From NCBI GenBank assembly GCA_021229015.1, contig CM037780.1, forward strand, positions 67,525,587-67,589,586: 64,000 nucleotides of DNA, given 5' to 3'. The position numbers and the translations under genes were made by a program. This DNA is from Solen grandis. Lineage: Eukaryota > Mollusca > Bivalvia > Adapedonta > Solenidae. The notes beneath the pieces were generated by a model that worked only from the letters and a program-made list of their open reading frames with translations, was not told the DNA's origin and made no database searches. Numbering within the stretch: the stretch's first letter is position 1; each line of letters begins with the position of its first letter. Shown here in pieces: positions 1-12,084 of this stretch.

Positions 1-524
1 ATATATAGATATAAGATTTTTAAATGCCACACACACTAAACTTGATTATTATTTTAATATTATACATTATTTTTCCACACTCTGTTGCCTTTGATGGAGA
101 AACCACCATTTTTTTGCGAGCACAGAACGATACATTTGGTAGAGATGTCTATGTAGATTGATAGAAACGTTATACACACAGATATTTAAAATCAAATTAT
201 TAGTCAATGACCATTTGTGAACGAGCTGCTTTAAAGTTGAGGAAGGTCTATCATCATAATACCAAGCGTTGCACTATTAAAGGTACGTTCAATATAGATA
301 TCATCATTTGATCAGTGCAAATGAACAATTTCATTAGACACTTGTTTTTATTCTAATATCAAAATTTCTTAATACACATATTTCCTAAGAAATTTTATTA
401 AAATCACACTGTTAAAACTGTTATACGAGAATTATGTTTTACTTTTAATGGTTTAAGTGAAATATCCAAAGTTTATTAAGTCATTTTGCACTTACAGAGA
501 TACCTCATTAATCCGGGTATAATT
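1..524. other. AT-rich DNA without a recognised gene
   Basis: No coding signal is seen. A short block at about 205-240 (TGTGAACGAGCTGCT) recurs at about 19508-19540, so it belongs to an unidentified dispersed repeat. Confidence 0.5.
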
Positions 525-812
525 CTACAGAAACCTCACAATCCGGGTTCTTTAGGGAACACATCTCCTAAGAGCAAACATGTTTCAAAAATGCGAAAAT
601 TCATGTTCCGGTTCTTGAAGCATATTCAGACAAAATGCTTTATTTATACAGAAACTCATATACGGACCCCAAAGCCCATTTTGACAAAATGTTGTTATTG
701 TTTTTACAGAAATTCATGTTCCGGATCCCAAAGCCCTTTGAACAAAATGCTTCATTTATACAGAAGATCTGGCTCCGGAAGTCCATTTCGGAACACTTGG
801 AACTTTTCTCTA
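525..812. repeat. Degenerate minisatellite, unit about 57 bp, four to five copies
   Basis: Units begin ACAGAAAYTCATGTTCCGG and end AAAATGCTTYATTTAT, with strong divergence between copies. The period is divisible by three, which explains the 160-codon frame at 486-968. That frame also runs through a (CAA)n tract at 899-925 and is not taken as a gene. Confidence 0.65.
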
Positions 813-1009
813 TATAAATGGATGTATTTATCCGGACAGCAGAACTGGCATGTTAGAGAGTTCTGTATCCAAATATTACTATGCATGTTTACTAATGAAA
901 ACAACAACAACAACAACAACAAAACAAAAACAAACAAAATAACGATTGTTTTTTATTCTACTTCATGAAAGTCTGTATCATTTACAGTCTCCCCGCTACG
1001 AAATCTGTA

Positions 1010-1210
1010 TTAAGGTAATCCATCCAACATTAAGTTATAATCATGGTCCTTCAAAGGATTAAAGAGATTTCAGTGCAGATACAACCATCCGTTGACTTTG
1101 AGTTATAGGCTCTTTTGCTCGAAGTCTATAAAGGCTTGCATTTACTATAAAATTCCCATGATCTTTTGATGGACAATGATGCCAATTTAATAATGGATTG
1201 ATTACCTTAA
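1010..1210. mobile_element. Short foldback element (MITE) bounded by TTAA
   Basis: Terminal inverted repeats read TTAAGGTAATCCATCC on the left and GGATTGATTACCTTAA on the right (16 positions, one mismatch). Both ends carry TTAA, as expected of piggyBac-type insertion, although with only one copy TTAA could equally be part of the terminus. It is about 200 bp and has no coding capacity. Confidence 0.6.
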
Positions 1211-2514
1211 TTTAAGAAATGGTATTACAATTAAAATTAACTTTATATTTATACAATGCATCATGTGTTTTGAATACATGTTTACATATTCATTACAGTA
1301 TTTATTTTTTTTCAAAACATTTCAAACATGTTTAATACATACGATCCAAATTACCGCAGATCTAGTACAAAATCTGAGGATATTGTATTCATAAGATTTT
1401 GAGCAAGCCGGCTAATTACTTTTATACGCTTTAATAAAACCCGCCAAGTCACCATTGAAACTCGGTAAAGATACAAGCAATATGACGCAGGTAACGGAAA
1501 ACTAATCTAATCCTACCCATATGTGTAAAAATGATGTTTCGGAAAACAGTGACATCGATGTACAGTCTTCCAAGCGATACTCGTTCCACAGCGGGCTATA
1601 TATTGATTAATTTATATATGATGATAGCAAATAACAGATCGTAATCGGCGGTACATTGATTTAAAATGCTGTCATTAATTATGTATTAGTGTTTCGTTTA
1701 GATCTCTTGCTAAAGCTAGATTTTAAATTGAATAACAGCGGAAATGGTTGTTAAACCAATTTATGCAATGAAGTCAGAAAGGCGATACATTTGTATTCAT
1801 AAAATGATCTCAATTGATATCTGAGTGAATGGATATATGTCAGCTACTTAATATGTGTGTTTTTCAATAACTTTCTTTTTTAAAATCGATGAAAATGTTA
1901 GGCAATAAATGAAAGAAATATTGAATTATTAACTGCGAAAATAATGTTGTCTTCCTTCTATAATTTTTAATACAAATAAAGACCATATCAATCCGAAATG
2001 AGACATAAATCTACAAGAACACGCTGAACACCTAATCAGCATGATGGTGTAAAATTCCACACATTGTTCAACTGGATATGAATATACACAAGGTATTTCT
2101 CCCTGTCAATTTAAGTAAGCGAACTATACTGCATATTGCCGAATCCCGGGTGAAATGGTCTATTCACACGATTCTTTTCTTTGTTTTCATTCTAAATTAA
2201 TAAAGGCTTAACCACTGTTTAAAAAATTCGTAGTTCAGAATTTGTTTTTCTTCTCTCACTCTCTCTCTCTTTCTCTGTCTGGCCCGAGATATTTTAATAT
2301 ACATTGCAAAACCCAACAATGGAACTCTCGTTAAATACATTGAGTCATACACTTTGACAATTAGTTGATAAAAAAATGGCATAGCCCTGAAGGAGGTCAA
2401 GCAATGGTCATTAAAGCTATATTGGATTGGTTTATAGCCACGAAAACACATCGCACTTCCACACGATGGACCCATGTGGAGAGCTTGGCAGCATTTGATA
2501 TACAATTTTTCAGT
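1211..2514. other. AT-rich intergenic sequence
   Basis: Nothing recognised except a CT-rich tract at about 2254-2280. The frames at 2197-2612 have no protein-like pattern and cross into the adjacent repeat. Confidence 0.5.
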
Positions 2515-2745
2515 AATGTACATGTTTTTATTTTAAATATTTCAATATCTCGTAAACATATCAGTTTCATTTTTGCACATGTTTCGTGTGTATTTGTAAT
2601 CAATCCCTTCATGCCATGTGGTAGATCTTGGGCTAGATCAATGACAAGTACACACGAGATATAGTATGCGAAAATAGAAACAAATTTTTGCTAAATATTG
2701 AATTATATAAAATAAAAAAATCACACTTTCTTTTGGAACTTAGTG
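2515..2745. mobile_element. Palindromic MITE, TA-flanked family, decayed copy
   Basis: It shares with 10150-10395 and 18413-18631 a palindromic design. One side reads AATATTTCAATAT..GTAAACATATCAGTTTCA and the other GAAACAAATTTTTGCTAAATATTG, with a centre GTGTGTATTTGTAATCAAT / ATCAATGACAAGTACACACG. The right end is GGAACTTAGTG followed by TA at 2746. The left terminus is degraded. Confidence 0.65.
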
Positions 2746-2857
2746 TATTTGTAAGAAATATACAAACACCGTTTAAACCAAGTAACGGAAAGCAGAAAGC
2801 CAATTTTCTGTCAGTCGCTTTGTCTAAGTTGTCAGTGTAACGATTATAACACCCTAG

Positions 2858-2935
2858 ACATGTGGCATGATACCACACCAAATCCCATTATCCGAACACC
2901 GATATACTACCCTGTATGTATGCAGAGTGCCAAAA
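2858..2935 (-). repeat. SINE family A, partial copy
   Basis: It matches the middle of the full copy at 3190-3508 (GTGGCATGATACCACACC, then a block ending GCAGAGTGCCAA). The tRNA-derived head and the tail are absent. Confidence 0.65.
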
Positions 2936-3189
2936 AAAAATATCAGCAGTATTTTATTTTAACGTTTGGGGTGTGCAAGTGCATACACACTTTTTTACCA
3001 ACTCTGATACAACATCGTAAAAACTGTTAACATGTTCATGTAATTACAGCGTCCGGTTCGTTAGTGGGTTGATTACAGCATACCGAACATACATATGTGC
3101 GGGTAAGCATAATTATTCGTGCAATTAGTTAACAGGCATTGCAACACAAATATCAAAGAGACAATGCAATGCGGCGATTTATTGAAGGA

Positions 3190-3508
3190 TTTGTTTGTTT
3201 GTTGGGTTAAACGTCCCACCGACAGTAACTCAGTCATTTGGAGACTATATCTACTTGAGACGGATAAAGTGCTGCCACACTGCAGTAACAAGCTGAAGGC
3301 ACGTGGCATGATACCACACCCATTCAAATTATCCTGACACCGAGCATACCAGTCTTGGAACTACTCTTATACTAGTATGCTGAGCGCCAAGCAAAGGAGC
3401 TATACCAGTATCAAATTTTACGAATTTTGTATGTTGCAGCCGGGGATCGAACCCATGACCTCCCGCTCCCGAGGCGGACGTTCTAAACACTCGGCCACCG
3501 GGGACGGT
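3190..3508 (-). mobile_element. SINE family A, full-length tRNA-derived copy
   Basis: Read on the minus strand, it begins with a tRNA-like head containing an A-box (TGGCCGAGTGTTTAGAAC) and a B-box (GGGTTCGATCCC) and ends in a CAAA-rich tail (CAACAAACAAACAAA). These are RNA polymerase III internal promoter elements typical of SINEs. The body contains GTGGCATGATACCACACC and a GCTCAGCATACTAG-type block shared with the other copies here. Confidence 0.85.
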
Positions 3509-4129
3509 TAAAGGATTTGTACATTTTAGGTACAATGGTAAATAAGAAGCCATTTCTTGGTATGAGAGAGAGATTAACAAGTTTACGACCATGAATACAT
3601 TTCATATTTTCGCAACAGACTGGGTAGAGTTTAAATTTCCGGTACAGGTTCTTTCACCGATTTTGCATAAATGGAAGGCAAATTTATGCTTCAGAACATA
3701 AATACTCGTTTAGAAAAGTAGTGTTTAAAATTACGCATTGTCTGTTTAGGTTTACAAATATGACTGATTACAAAAACAGCCACAAGCCTATGTTCTGAAC
3801 TATTTTCCCATTAAACTGGTTTTTATTGGTTTTTCCATGAAAGCCATTGCTACTATGAATGTATAAAAAGCAAGACCATTGTCTCCGGATTTGTCCCACC
3901 TTTTAACTACAGTAGCATAATCATGAGAACATGTAATTTGTTTTGTCTCTCGTTTTATTGATAGTATTCAGTAGAATATGGCAATTGTTAAAGTTGTAAT
4001 ATTTTTTTGATATCACTTTTTCAGATGTCAACCAAACTTTTTTTTTTTAATTATACACCTAAAATGACAACCCGTGCGTTTTTACTCAAGCCGGTATGTA
4101 TTTTCTTTCATCATTATTTTCTTTCAATG
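3509..4129. other. AT-rich DNA without a recognised feature
   Basis: There is no protein-like frame and no repeat that I can match elsewhere in the window. Confidence 0.5.
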
Positions 4130-5178
4130 CTGTAAAACCGAAGCTTTATACTATGGTCATGGTCAACAACCAAAACTAGAATTTGAAAATACAGTTTTAA
4201 CTCCAACTGATTCGCATAAACATTTAGGTCTTACCTTTAGTAGTTCAAAATGTAACTGTAAATGGTCCAGCCACATAAACAACATAATAGCGTCTTCATC
4301 AAAGCTACTTGGAATCATGCGAAACATTAAATTCACCATCCGCGGTAAAGCTATGAACCAGGTATACCTATCCTTCCTACGTCCATTATTAGAATATGCC
4401 TCATCAGTCTGGGATAATTCACCCAATTTGAAAAGATTAAATTAGAAATAATTTAATTAGAAGCAGCCAGGACAGTAACCGGAACAACTCGGTCCATTAC
4501 TCTGAACAATCTTTATCGAGAGACAGGGGGGATAACTCTTTCAAAAAGACGTCTTAATCAGATACTAGTCTTAATATGCAATGTTAAGAATAACATGGTA
4601 CCTAATTACTTAACAGCCCTTTTCCCCAGAACTGCAGATAATCCTTTACATTACGATTTAAGGAACACAAACGACTTTATTAACCATTCTCGTCATACTG
4701 TTTTGTTTTAGAATTTGTTTGTTTCTACATCCATTGAAGCATGGAATAATCTACCTGAACAGTTACGTAACTGCCCATCTATTTGTCGGTTTAAACGAGA
4801 TGTACTAGCGTCCCAGTTTCCAACTAACGAAGTTTCACAGTATAAGTATTATTTTCATGGTTTTTGTCACTATTTAATCTTCATACTCGGTTAAGAAACA
4901 ACTGTAGTAACCTTATAAGTAACCTTTATAATAATCACCTATCAATTACTGACAAATACGAACACTGCCATGTGGTAGAAAATGCAGAACACCTTTTCTT
5001 TCGATGCAGATGCTAATCAAATCAACGACATCGGCTGTTTACTGCTACACGCGTGTTATATCAATTAAACACTAAACTTTTACTTTTTGAGGATTCCCGA
5101 CTTCCTCTTCAACAAAATATTGTAATTGTTGAAGCTGTCCACCAATATATTAAGTCAACCAAGCGTTTCACATCGTGA
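4130..5178 (+). pseudogene. 5'-truncated non-LTR retrotransposon (LINE), C-terminal end of ORF2, broken
   Basis: The frames encode the end of a reverse transcriptase and the region after it. About 4131-4443 reads KTEALYY, then HKHLGLTFSS..C.WSSHINNI, KLLGIMRN and YLSFLRPLLEYASSVWDN, a conserved arrangement in Jockey/CR1/I-type elements. A +1 shift near 4440 and an in-frame stop lead into LEAARTVTGTTR...IEAWNNLPEQLRN (stop also near 4711). A further shift gives RLRNNCSNL...ITDKYEHCHVVENAEHLFFRC, the Cys/His-rich motif near the end of such ORF2 proteins. The beginning of ORF2 is missing, which fits 5' truncation during target-primed reverse transcription. It is dead by frameshifts and stops. 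Clade assignment is not secure. Confidence 0.85.
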
Positions 5179-5650
5179 TTCAGTACCCATACGTACCCTA
5201 TAACTGACCCCCACCCCCTTCCCTATGTAGGATATTTTATCTTCACTTTCTCCTTCTCTCGATCTTTTCTCGTCTAACAACTCGAGTTTCTCATGCCGAT
5301 ATCCGACTTAATTATTATTTTAATTCCATATATTTGATACAAGTACACGAGGATATTTATTTTGTATAACCATGAATATGAGAAAGTGTTAAGCAACAAC
5401 AGAAAATATTTCAGAGCTTTTTTTTGTTGCTTTTTCTCTTACTTTCTTTATGTATGATTATTATGTTCGGTCTACCGTTCGACTTTATATTTGTTCACTT
5501 AGTTATCTTTGCTGCATTAGTATGAGTATTGCCAAAGACCTAAACCCAAAGATAAGAAACTCGGCGAAATACCGTATATTCACGTGCAAAACCGAGAGTT
5601 GGGACAGGTGTACTCCGCGGAAAATCCAGTTCTGTGTTACTTAAGCAATA
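5179..5650 (+). other. Probable 3' flank or UTR of the LINE remnant
   Basis: This follows the last ORF2-like residues (KRFTS, stop) and is pyrimidine-rich without protein similarity. A 64-codon frame at 5450-5644 has no recognisable motif. Where the LINE ends is unclear. Confidence 0.35.
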
Positions 5651-5924
5651 GCAACACACCGGTCAATACAAGGATTCGTCATTTTTGTCTGGTTGTATAA
5701 TATTTAACTAAAATTAATTACTATGGTGTTTTGTCCTATTTTTTGGTCCTTTTAACATTAATTTGCGCAATGATAATGAGTATATATATATTTTTATTTC
5801 AATACTAATCGTAATAAGTATTTACTTGATATATTGTTCGATATCTGATAGATCATGTAGGCCGACTGTGTTTATGAAAAAGCAGTTTTTGTTATCTCAT
5901 TCTATAAAAAAACAAGCAATTATT

Positions 5925-6115
5925 TCATGCCCCCGCATCGATAGATTGGTGCATATTGTTTTGGTCTGTCTGTCTGTCTGACGTGTCTGTCAAAAAACTT
6001 AATCTTGACCATAAGTTAACACGGACATCCTTCAAACTTCACAGGTGCATGCACCTTGATAAACTCTACCAACCAGGTACCCTGAACTTCATTAAATGAC
6101 CTTGACCCCTTAGGT
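5925..6115. repeat. Dispersed repeat fragment with GTCTGTCTGTCTG and CTTGACC boxes
   Basis: The order GCCCCCGCATC, (GTCT)n, then CTTGACCATAAG, CTTCACAGGTGCATGCACC and GACCTTGACC resembles the opening of the repeat at 8880-9600 and dispersed mollusc repeats generally. Only one clear copy is present, so boundaries are approximate. Confidence 0.35.
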
Positions 6116-6611
6116 CTAAGGCCCCTGCGGGGCATTCGAACGTAGCGCTTGTTCAAAATATAAAGATAACATTGTTATAGAAAAAATACCGTTACTCACA
6201 TGGGTAAAAGCGTAGCTGAAATAAAATAATAGAAAACTTGTAAAGTACTTTATGATTGCAGTCATTTGTAAACAGCTAATAATGAAAACGTCGAAAACAT
6301 TGCACAAAAAAAACAACGAGTGTTGACAATTGTATGGGTCATCAAAATCAAAATTTTAAGACTATAATGGACATCCTGTAAAAACAATAACAAAAAAATA
6401 ACTAAAAAAAAATTGACAAAAACACTGTAAAATTAGGGGAGAGGGGAGAAGTTCATTCGAATGTAGCGTTTGTTACACAAAATAATCCACAATAATGTCA
6501 AATTTTGCATTAAATTATATTAGCGTAGCGGGGATTGCCCCGTCTATGCGATAATTTTAGAGCACTTTTGCTTAATTATAGAATATAATTCCATAAAAAT
6601 AAATATATGCT

Positions 6612-6896
6612 AGTTTGTTTGATTGTTGGGTTAAACGTCTCACAGACGGTATTTAAGTAATTTCGAGACTATGTCTGCTTGAGATAGATGCGGTGCTGCC
6701 ACACTGCAGCATCACGCCGTAGACACCCAGTCACATTATTCTGACACCGGGCAAACCAGTCCTGGAAATACCTTTATATGCTGGGCGTCAAGCAAGGGAT
6801 CTCTATTTTTACGACTGGTATGTCGCGGCCGGGGATCGAACCTACGACTTTTCGATTCCATGGCGGACGCTCTAACCATTCGACAGCCGGGCCGGA
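6612..6896 (-). mobile_element. SINE family A, full-length copy
   Basis: It has the same layout as 3190-3508: tail side GTTGGGTTAAACGTCTCAC, body CTGCCACACTGCAGCATCAC, and tRNA head with B-box GGTTCGATCCC on the minus strand. It is divergent from the other copies, so the insertion is old. Confidence 0.8.
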
Positions 6897-6941
6897 ATAT
6901 ATGATTATACTTAACTACTCGTAGATAAAGTCACTCTCTAC

Positions 6942-7516
6942 AACAAGAGGGTCATGAGGGCCTAGATCGCTCACCAGAGTACAGAAGCTTATAAAGCCAT
7001 TAAAATCGCCCTTTATTACCACATCCAGCAGCAATCAAAGTCAAGTTTTAGATACAAAGAATTTTTTAAGTTAGTCAATCATCAGGAGGCCGTGGTTTTC
7101 ACTGGATAAACTTCTTTTTTTTTAAGGAATAATGGTAGACATCCATGAGATGACCATTTGTGCAAAAAGGAATTAAATTCTACCCCCTGGCTTCATAGAA
7201 GAAGAATTTTTATATTTTCTTTAAAAAAAAAAAAAAAAGGTCATAGAGCTTATAAGGAAACTATCCCACCCCACAGGGGCCTTATTTTCCAAGAGATCAG
7301 CTTCATTTTAGCAATTATGGTAGAGAGTTATAAGATGACCATTTATGCCAAAGGATATTGGTTTCAGAGGAATTTTGTTTTGAAGTTTTTTAAGTAGAAT
7401 TCTGTTGGTTGCCATGGCAACCAGAGTTCTGCCGGGATCAATTTAATTGTAGCATTTTTTTTGAATGGCCATCAAAGTTCCTCACCTTGAGCAGGTTGTG
7501 CTCTGGTGAGCTAAAG
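6942..7516. mobile_element. Dispersed repeat family B with short complementary termini, copy 1
   Basis: It starts AACAAGAGGGTCATGAGGGC, then ATCGCTCACCAGAG, and ends GCTCTGGTGAGCTAAAG, so the ends are complementary (AGCTCACCAGAG). Inside are the family landmarks GCCATGGCAACCAGAGTTCTG and a duplicated half (TGGTAGAcatccatgAGATGACCATTT and TGGTAGAgagttatAAGATGACCATTT). A poly-A tract lies at about 7223-7238. No protein is encoded. Confidence 0.7.
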
Positions 7517-7923
7517 ATTGCCGTAATAAAGAGGAAAATACATTTACAAATATTGCGGCAGTACAAACATAAACGCTGGAGCATTATTTTCACTTTTTCG
7601 CCATATAAGCAATATTAACTTAAGTATTGTTAAAGTTTATCTTTTTTCATTAATTGAACTATTTCCTTCCTGAAATATTTCCCTTCCAGCCCTTAGTCAA
7701 TCGTAAGGACCTTATACTGATCACTTTCGGATTTAACAGTCATTATTTCACTTAAATCTGCCGTATGCAACCGGTTATGAAATTGTCTTAGGACCATATA
7801 CCATGCTCTTCACGTGGACTATCATCGCAGTTTTTGACTGTTTATAACTATTGGATAAAGAAAGCCAGGATGTTGTTTGCCACTTTCGAATGGCGTTGGA
7901 TCACAACTCCGTGCAGTAGTTAC
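7517..7923. other. Sequence without a recognised feature
   Basis: No coding or repeat signal was identified. Confidence 0.4.
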
Positions 7924-8164
7924 TTAACCCTTTCCCTCATTGAGGACACCATGAAAAGACCTGTGCGAACAGCATAAAACCAGATCAGCCTGCGAGTAAC
8001 TCGCAGGCTGATCAGGTTTTATGCTGTTCGCTGCTCCTCAGTGGTCTGGAAATGAGGATTTTGTAATTAAATTTGGTAAGGTTTAGCTGTGGTTTTCTGC
8101 AGATCAGGCTTTATGTGGTACCTATAGAGTGCGTCAAAATGAGTCTATATGAGGGAAAGGTTAA
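7924..8164. mobile_element. MITE with outer inverted ends and an inner 33-bp hairpin
   Basis: The outer ends are TTAACCCTTTCCCTCAT and ATGAGGGAAAGGTTAA (complementary apart from one deleted base). Inside, 7965-7997 and 7999-8031 are inverted copies (33 bp, one mismatch, single-base loop) running GCGAACAGCATAAAACC to ACTCGCAGG. The inner hairpin resembles a very common mollusc repeat known to me. TA at both ends could be the target duplication. Confidence 0.7.
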
Positions 8165-8167
8165 AGT

Positions 8168-8879
8168 ACAAGCGCACTGGCTTTTTCTCACAATATCGCG
8201 GTGGCGGCGAGGGTATACGAGATTTCCCTCACACGCTTATATAAGTTTCTTATCTTTGGATTATGTCTTTGGTATTGCCATGTTAATTGCTGAATTTTAT
8301 TTTTGAAGGGGAGTGCTGTAAATAAGTTTTAGAACTTGTATCCCAAACCTTTTACTATGTAATCGTGGTAACTTTATTTGTTGTAAATATATGTTTATAG
8401 TAAGCAATAAGTTATGTTAGAGCAAACAAAAGTAAATTAAAAAAAGAAATAAAAAATATATATTATAGCCGAATATCGTTGGAAATTTCCGTTACTTGTA
8501 GAAATGATAATTCGTGACAAGCCCCATTCACAATGACTACAATTAGTCAAGCAATTACACATACGGACGTGCCAGACATTTTTTTCCTGTGTTGTTATTA
8601 TGGTAACTTATAATACCGTTTACGTATAGAATTTGGCATGCGACGGATGCACCCGAGTAACTGCGGCGGTATTTTGGATTACGAAAATCTGCAATATTAC
8701 ATCTGTTGACATCCGAGAAATTGGTCACGGAATAAGGGAATCTAAACAATATTTTTTACTGGCGCGATTTCTTTTTCATATGTAAGAAAATAAAATGAAT
8801 TAATTTATTATCTTCTGAACAGAATTTGATTTATAACTTTAAGACAGAATTTAGTTGTCCCTTTTGCTTACTATTTTTT
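8168..8879. other. AT-rich DNA without a recognised feature
   Basis: Short frames only, and no repeat family was recognised. Confidence 0.4.
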
Positions 8880-9600
8880 TTTATCCCCCCGCCGAAAGGT
8901 GGCAAGGGATATGGTAATAGTCTCTGTCCGTCCGTCTGTCCGTCCTTCCGTCCCACATTTTTTCCGGAGCATAACTCAAAAAGTATTTGAGATATCAACT
9001 TAATACTTCATGTGGACATGTCTCATTGAGGTAGAGTGCAGTGCACAAGAATGATAACTCTACCTTTCATAATTTTGAGTCACTGCCCTTTGTTATTTTT
9101 CAGGTTTAAATGTTGTCCAGAGCATATGTCAAAAAGTATTTGGGACATCAATTTGATATTCATAGGTGGATAGATCCCATTAAAGTAGAGTGCAGTGCAC
9201 AAGAATGATAACTCTATCTTTCATAATTTTGAGTTATTGCCCTTTGTTTTTTTTTGTTTTTTTTTTGTTTTTTTTTAGGCTTAATTTTTGTCCGGAGCAT
9301 AAGTCAAAAAGTATATGGGATATCAACTTGAAATTTCATAAGTGGATAGATCAAATTGAGGATAAGTGTACTGCACAAGAATAAATTCTCTTTCTATCAT
9401 TATTTTTTTGAGTTATTGCCCTTTGTTACTTTTTCAGGCTTACTTTTGTCCAGAGCATAGGCCAAAAAAACATTTGAGATATCAATTTGATATTCATAGG
9501 TAATAGATCTCAATGAGGAGGAGTGCAGCGCACAAGAATTTTAATTCTAACTTTCATAATTTTTGAGTTATTGCCCTTTGTTAATAAGGTGAAAGAAAAA
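8880..9600 (+). repeat. About 170-bp unit repeated four times in tandem (family D)
   Basis: Each unit runs CCGGAGCATAASTCAAAAAG, ATATCAACTTGA, a GTGGATAGATC block, GAGTGCAGTGCACAAGAAT, AACTCTAYCTTTCAT and TTTTGAGTTATTGCCCTTTG. It opens at CCCCCGCCGAAAGGTGGCAA, followed by CCGTCCGTCTGTCC. The same family occurs in reverse at 56150-57060. Poly-T runs interrupt unit 2. It is a dispersed element carrying internal tandem copies; the small frame at 9190-9384 follows from it. Confidence 0.75.
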
Positions 9601-10149
9601 AATCTATAAGAGGTCATAGTGACCTTAACTTTTACCTGTCGACCTCAAAATAGGGGAATCAGTAGGTTTTCACATGGGTTTCATATGTTTAATCACCTCA
9701 AACATCAGTCTTCATTACCAAATAATTAAATAAAAATAAATTATATTATTCTACTCTCCAACACATCTTCTTACGTTCAAGCATTCTGCGGGGGATCGCC
9801 ATGTCAAAATGACTCTTGCTACTTAAATTGTAACATAATTACTCGTTTCCTTGTTATTTTACCACAAACATGCATAAGATCACTATGTTGTCTTAATTAA
9901 ACATTCGAACACAGATGTGTGTAGTGATGTCAGGATCTAATTAAAACAGCTTCCTGGAAATGACATGGTTTTAACAATTCACTAAAAACTATTTTATTCT
10001 GTGGAGCATTTATCTTTATTTGACGAAAATTCCAAGTCCCTTTTGGAAAGACGTAGAGAAACTATTCTCGTCTTTTTTTCGAACATTGCGATTATTCGAG
10101 CATTTCGATTTTCTGTCATTTCTCGAAAGTGTAAATTCACTGCTACATA
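9601..10149. other. AT-rich DNA without a recognised feature
   Basis: Nothing could be supported here. Confidence 0.4.
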
Positions 10150-10395
10150 AACTAAGTTCTTTAAGTGTGCACATTTTGATTTGGAATATTTAGAAATTTT
10201 GCAAATATATCAGTTCAATTTTCGCACTCTTCATCTCGTGTGCATTTGTCATCGATCTAGCCCAAAGTCTACCACGTGGCATGGAGAAATTTTGGCCCAA
10301 ATCGATGACAAATACACACAAGATATAGTTTGTAAATATTGAAACTGAAATTCTTGCTAAATATTTGAAATTCTAAAAAATATGGCACTACAGTT
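10150..10395. mobile_element. Palindromic MITE, TA-flanked family, second copy
   Basis: The left half has GTGTGCACATTTTG..GAATATTTAGAAA..GCAAATATATCAG and the right half has CTTGCTAAATATTTGAAATTC, with the centre TGTGCATTTGTCATCGAT / ATCGATGACAAATACACA. The inverted halves are more complete than at 2515-2745. The extreme ends are eroded. Confidence 0.7.
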
Positions 10396-12084
10396 TTTTT
10401 TTCTTCAATAGATATATCTATTTTTCACAAATACGAGTAAAAAAATGTGCATTACTCGAAACTATAAAAAATGGTAGATCACCGTGCTCGTTTTAATGGT
10501 ACTAATAATAAATAGCTAAAACATACATCTCTTGTTTAAAGGAATTCTACAAATAGAAGACACAAATACTAACATTTACTTCATGTTGGTTCAATATATC
10601 TATATTAATAGTTAAAATTCTCCCAGGTTCTTCATTTTTACAGAAAATAAACAAAAACCCAAAGAATATTTGGAAAAGGGACAGAAAAATCTCTTCATTT
10701 TCTAACATTTTTAAATACTACAGAAAATCCCTCAATAGAGTATTTTTTTTTTTTGTAAATATACTTTAATTGGTGCTTGATCAAAATAATGAAATATATG
10801 TAAAGGTAACCGAGGTTCATTTTCGAGCTATGGTCTGTTACTATGGAAAATTAATTCATTTCAAATTAATAAATTATATGAAAAAGATATAGATACAAAC
10901 AGATGTCTTTTACTGGAGATACAACATTTGAGCGTAGTTGTGCTGAAATTGTGACACGTTATATTCAAAATTTTGAGTATCCGAAATATGTAACACTTAA
11001 GAAATCGGAGACAATGCGATGGTAACATACGCCCTTAAAAAAGTGCAAGCTTTACTTTTGGAACTGAGTTTGTTTTACCTAATCACGACAAAACATTGGA
11101 AAACAAAAGTAATAATTTAATACTAAAATCATTTAGGAACATACTGGAATAAACGGTTTTACGCAACAACTTAATGTTATTTTAGGCTTTATACATATGT
11201 TACCCAACCGCATGTATATGTATGTCTTTATGCAATCCTTTTTCCTTTCCGATATTTATGTCGTACGAATTGTGGAACACCTTATGAGCTTCATTTATGT
11301 AACTTACAAGTGTGTATCTCCTTCACGATACATACTATTATATCGATCTTAACTTGAAAATTTCCATTTTTTTCATCATTCGAACGCATTTTGAATTATT
11401 TTAAAGATTTTATAATACACACATTACAATTTTAATTGATACAGCATTAAAAATAGTCCCTTGGGTTACTTTTTATTTTTACATCGATCCGTGAATATTG
11501 ATCTTCTTAAGCAAACATACTTAGCAAACTAAATCTACATGCATCATCTGCTGACAAAAGCAATATTTGAAAACGTGCACACGACCTTTGTATTGTATGT
11601 GGTGATATTTAATAGACACTTTCCTATAATCCTACACGGTCCTACCTTTAATTACTTCTGGAGAGATACACAGTTCTCCACGGGATTCGACCGCGTGCGT
11701 TATATCAACGTTGATGGCTTATAAACAGTTTATAGATTGCTTTTACTACCATTGGATTATGAGTTATGGCTCAATATCATTCTACGATTAAAAATGAACA
11801 TCTTAGTTTAAAGAATGATTGACGAAAATGCGTATCAAATCATTTATGCGTACCTACATTAAATATGTATAGTTTGCTTGTGTGCATCGCTATATGTATA
11901 CGTATCATGCAATGCATACATGAACATGCATGTCATCAGAAATTTACGTAATTTATATGTGCAATTCATATATTGCCGTATGCACGCATGCGTGTTAGGA
12001 GATAACAATATACCTGGAAAATATATATAAAATATGCAAAAGTTTATCTTTCGAATTTTCTCCGCAGACATAGAAATATACATG
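10396..12084. other. AT-rich DNA upstream of the Ras-GRF-like gene
   Basis: No gene is seen. A block near 11035-11075 (AAAAAGTGCAAGCTT.., then GGAACTGAG) resembles one terminus of the TA-flanked MITE family and may be a solo end. A 74-codon minus frame at 11859-12083 has no recognisable pattern. Confidence 0.4.

Noticed and set aside
486..968. 160-codon frame
   Set aside because: It covers a degenerate 57-bp repeat and a (CAA)n tract, with no protein-like conservation.
4074..4445. A functional reverse transcriptase gene
   Set aside because: Only the C-terminal part is present, followed by at least two frameshifts and internal stops, so it is a dead LINE remnant.
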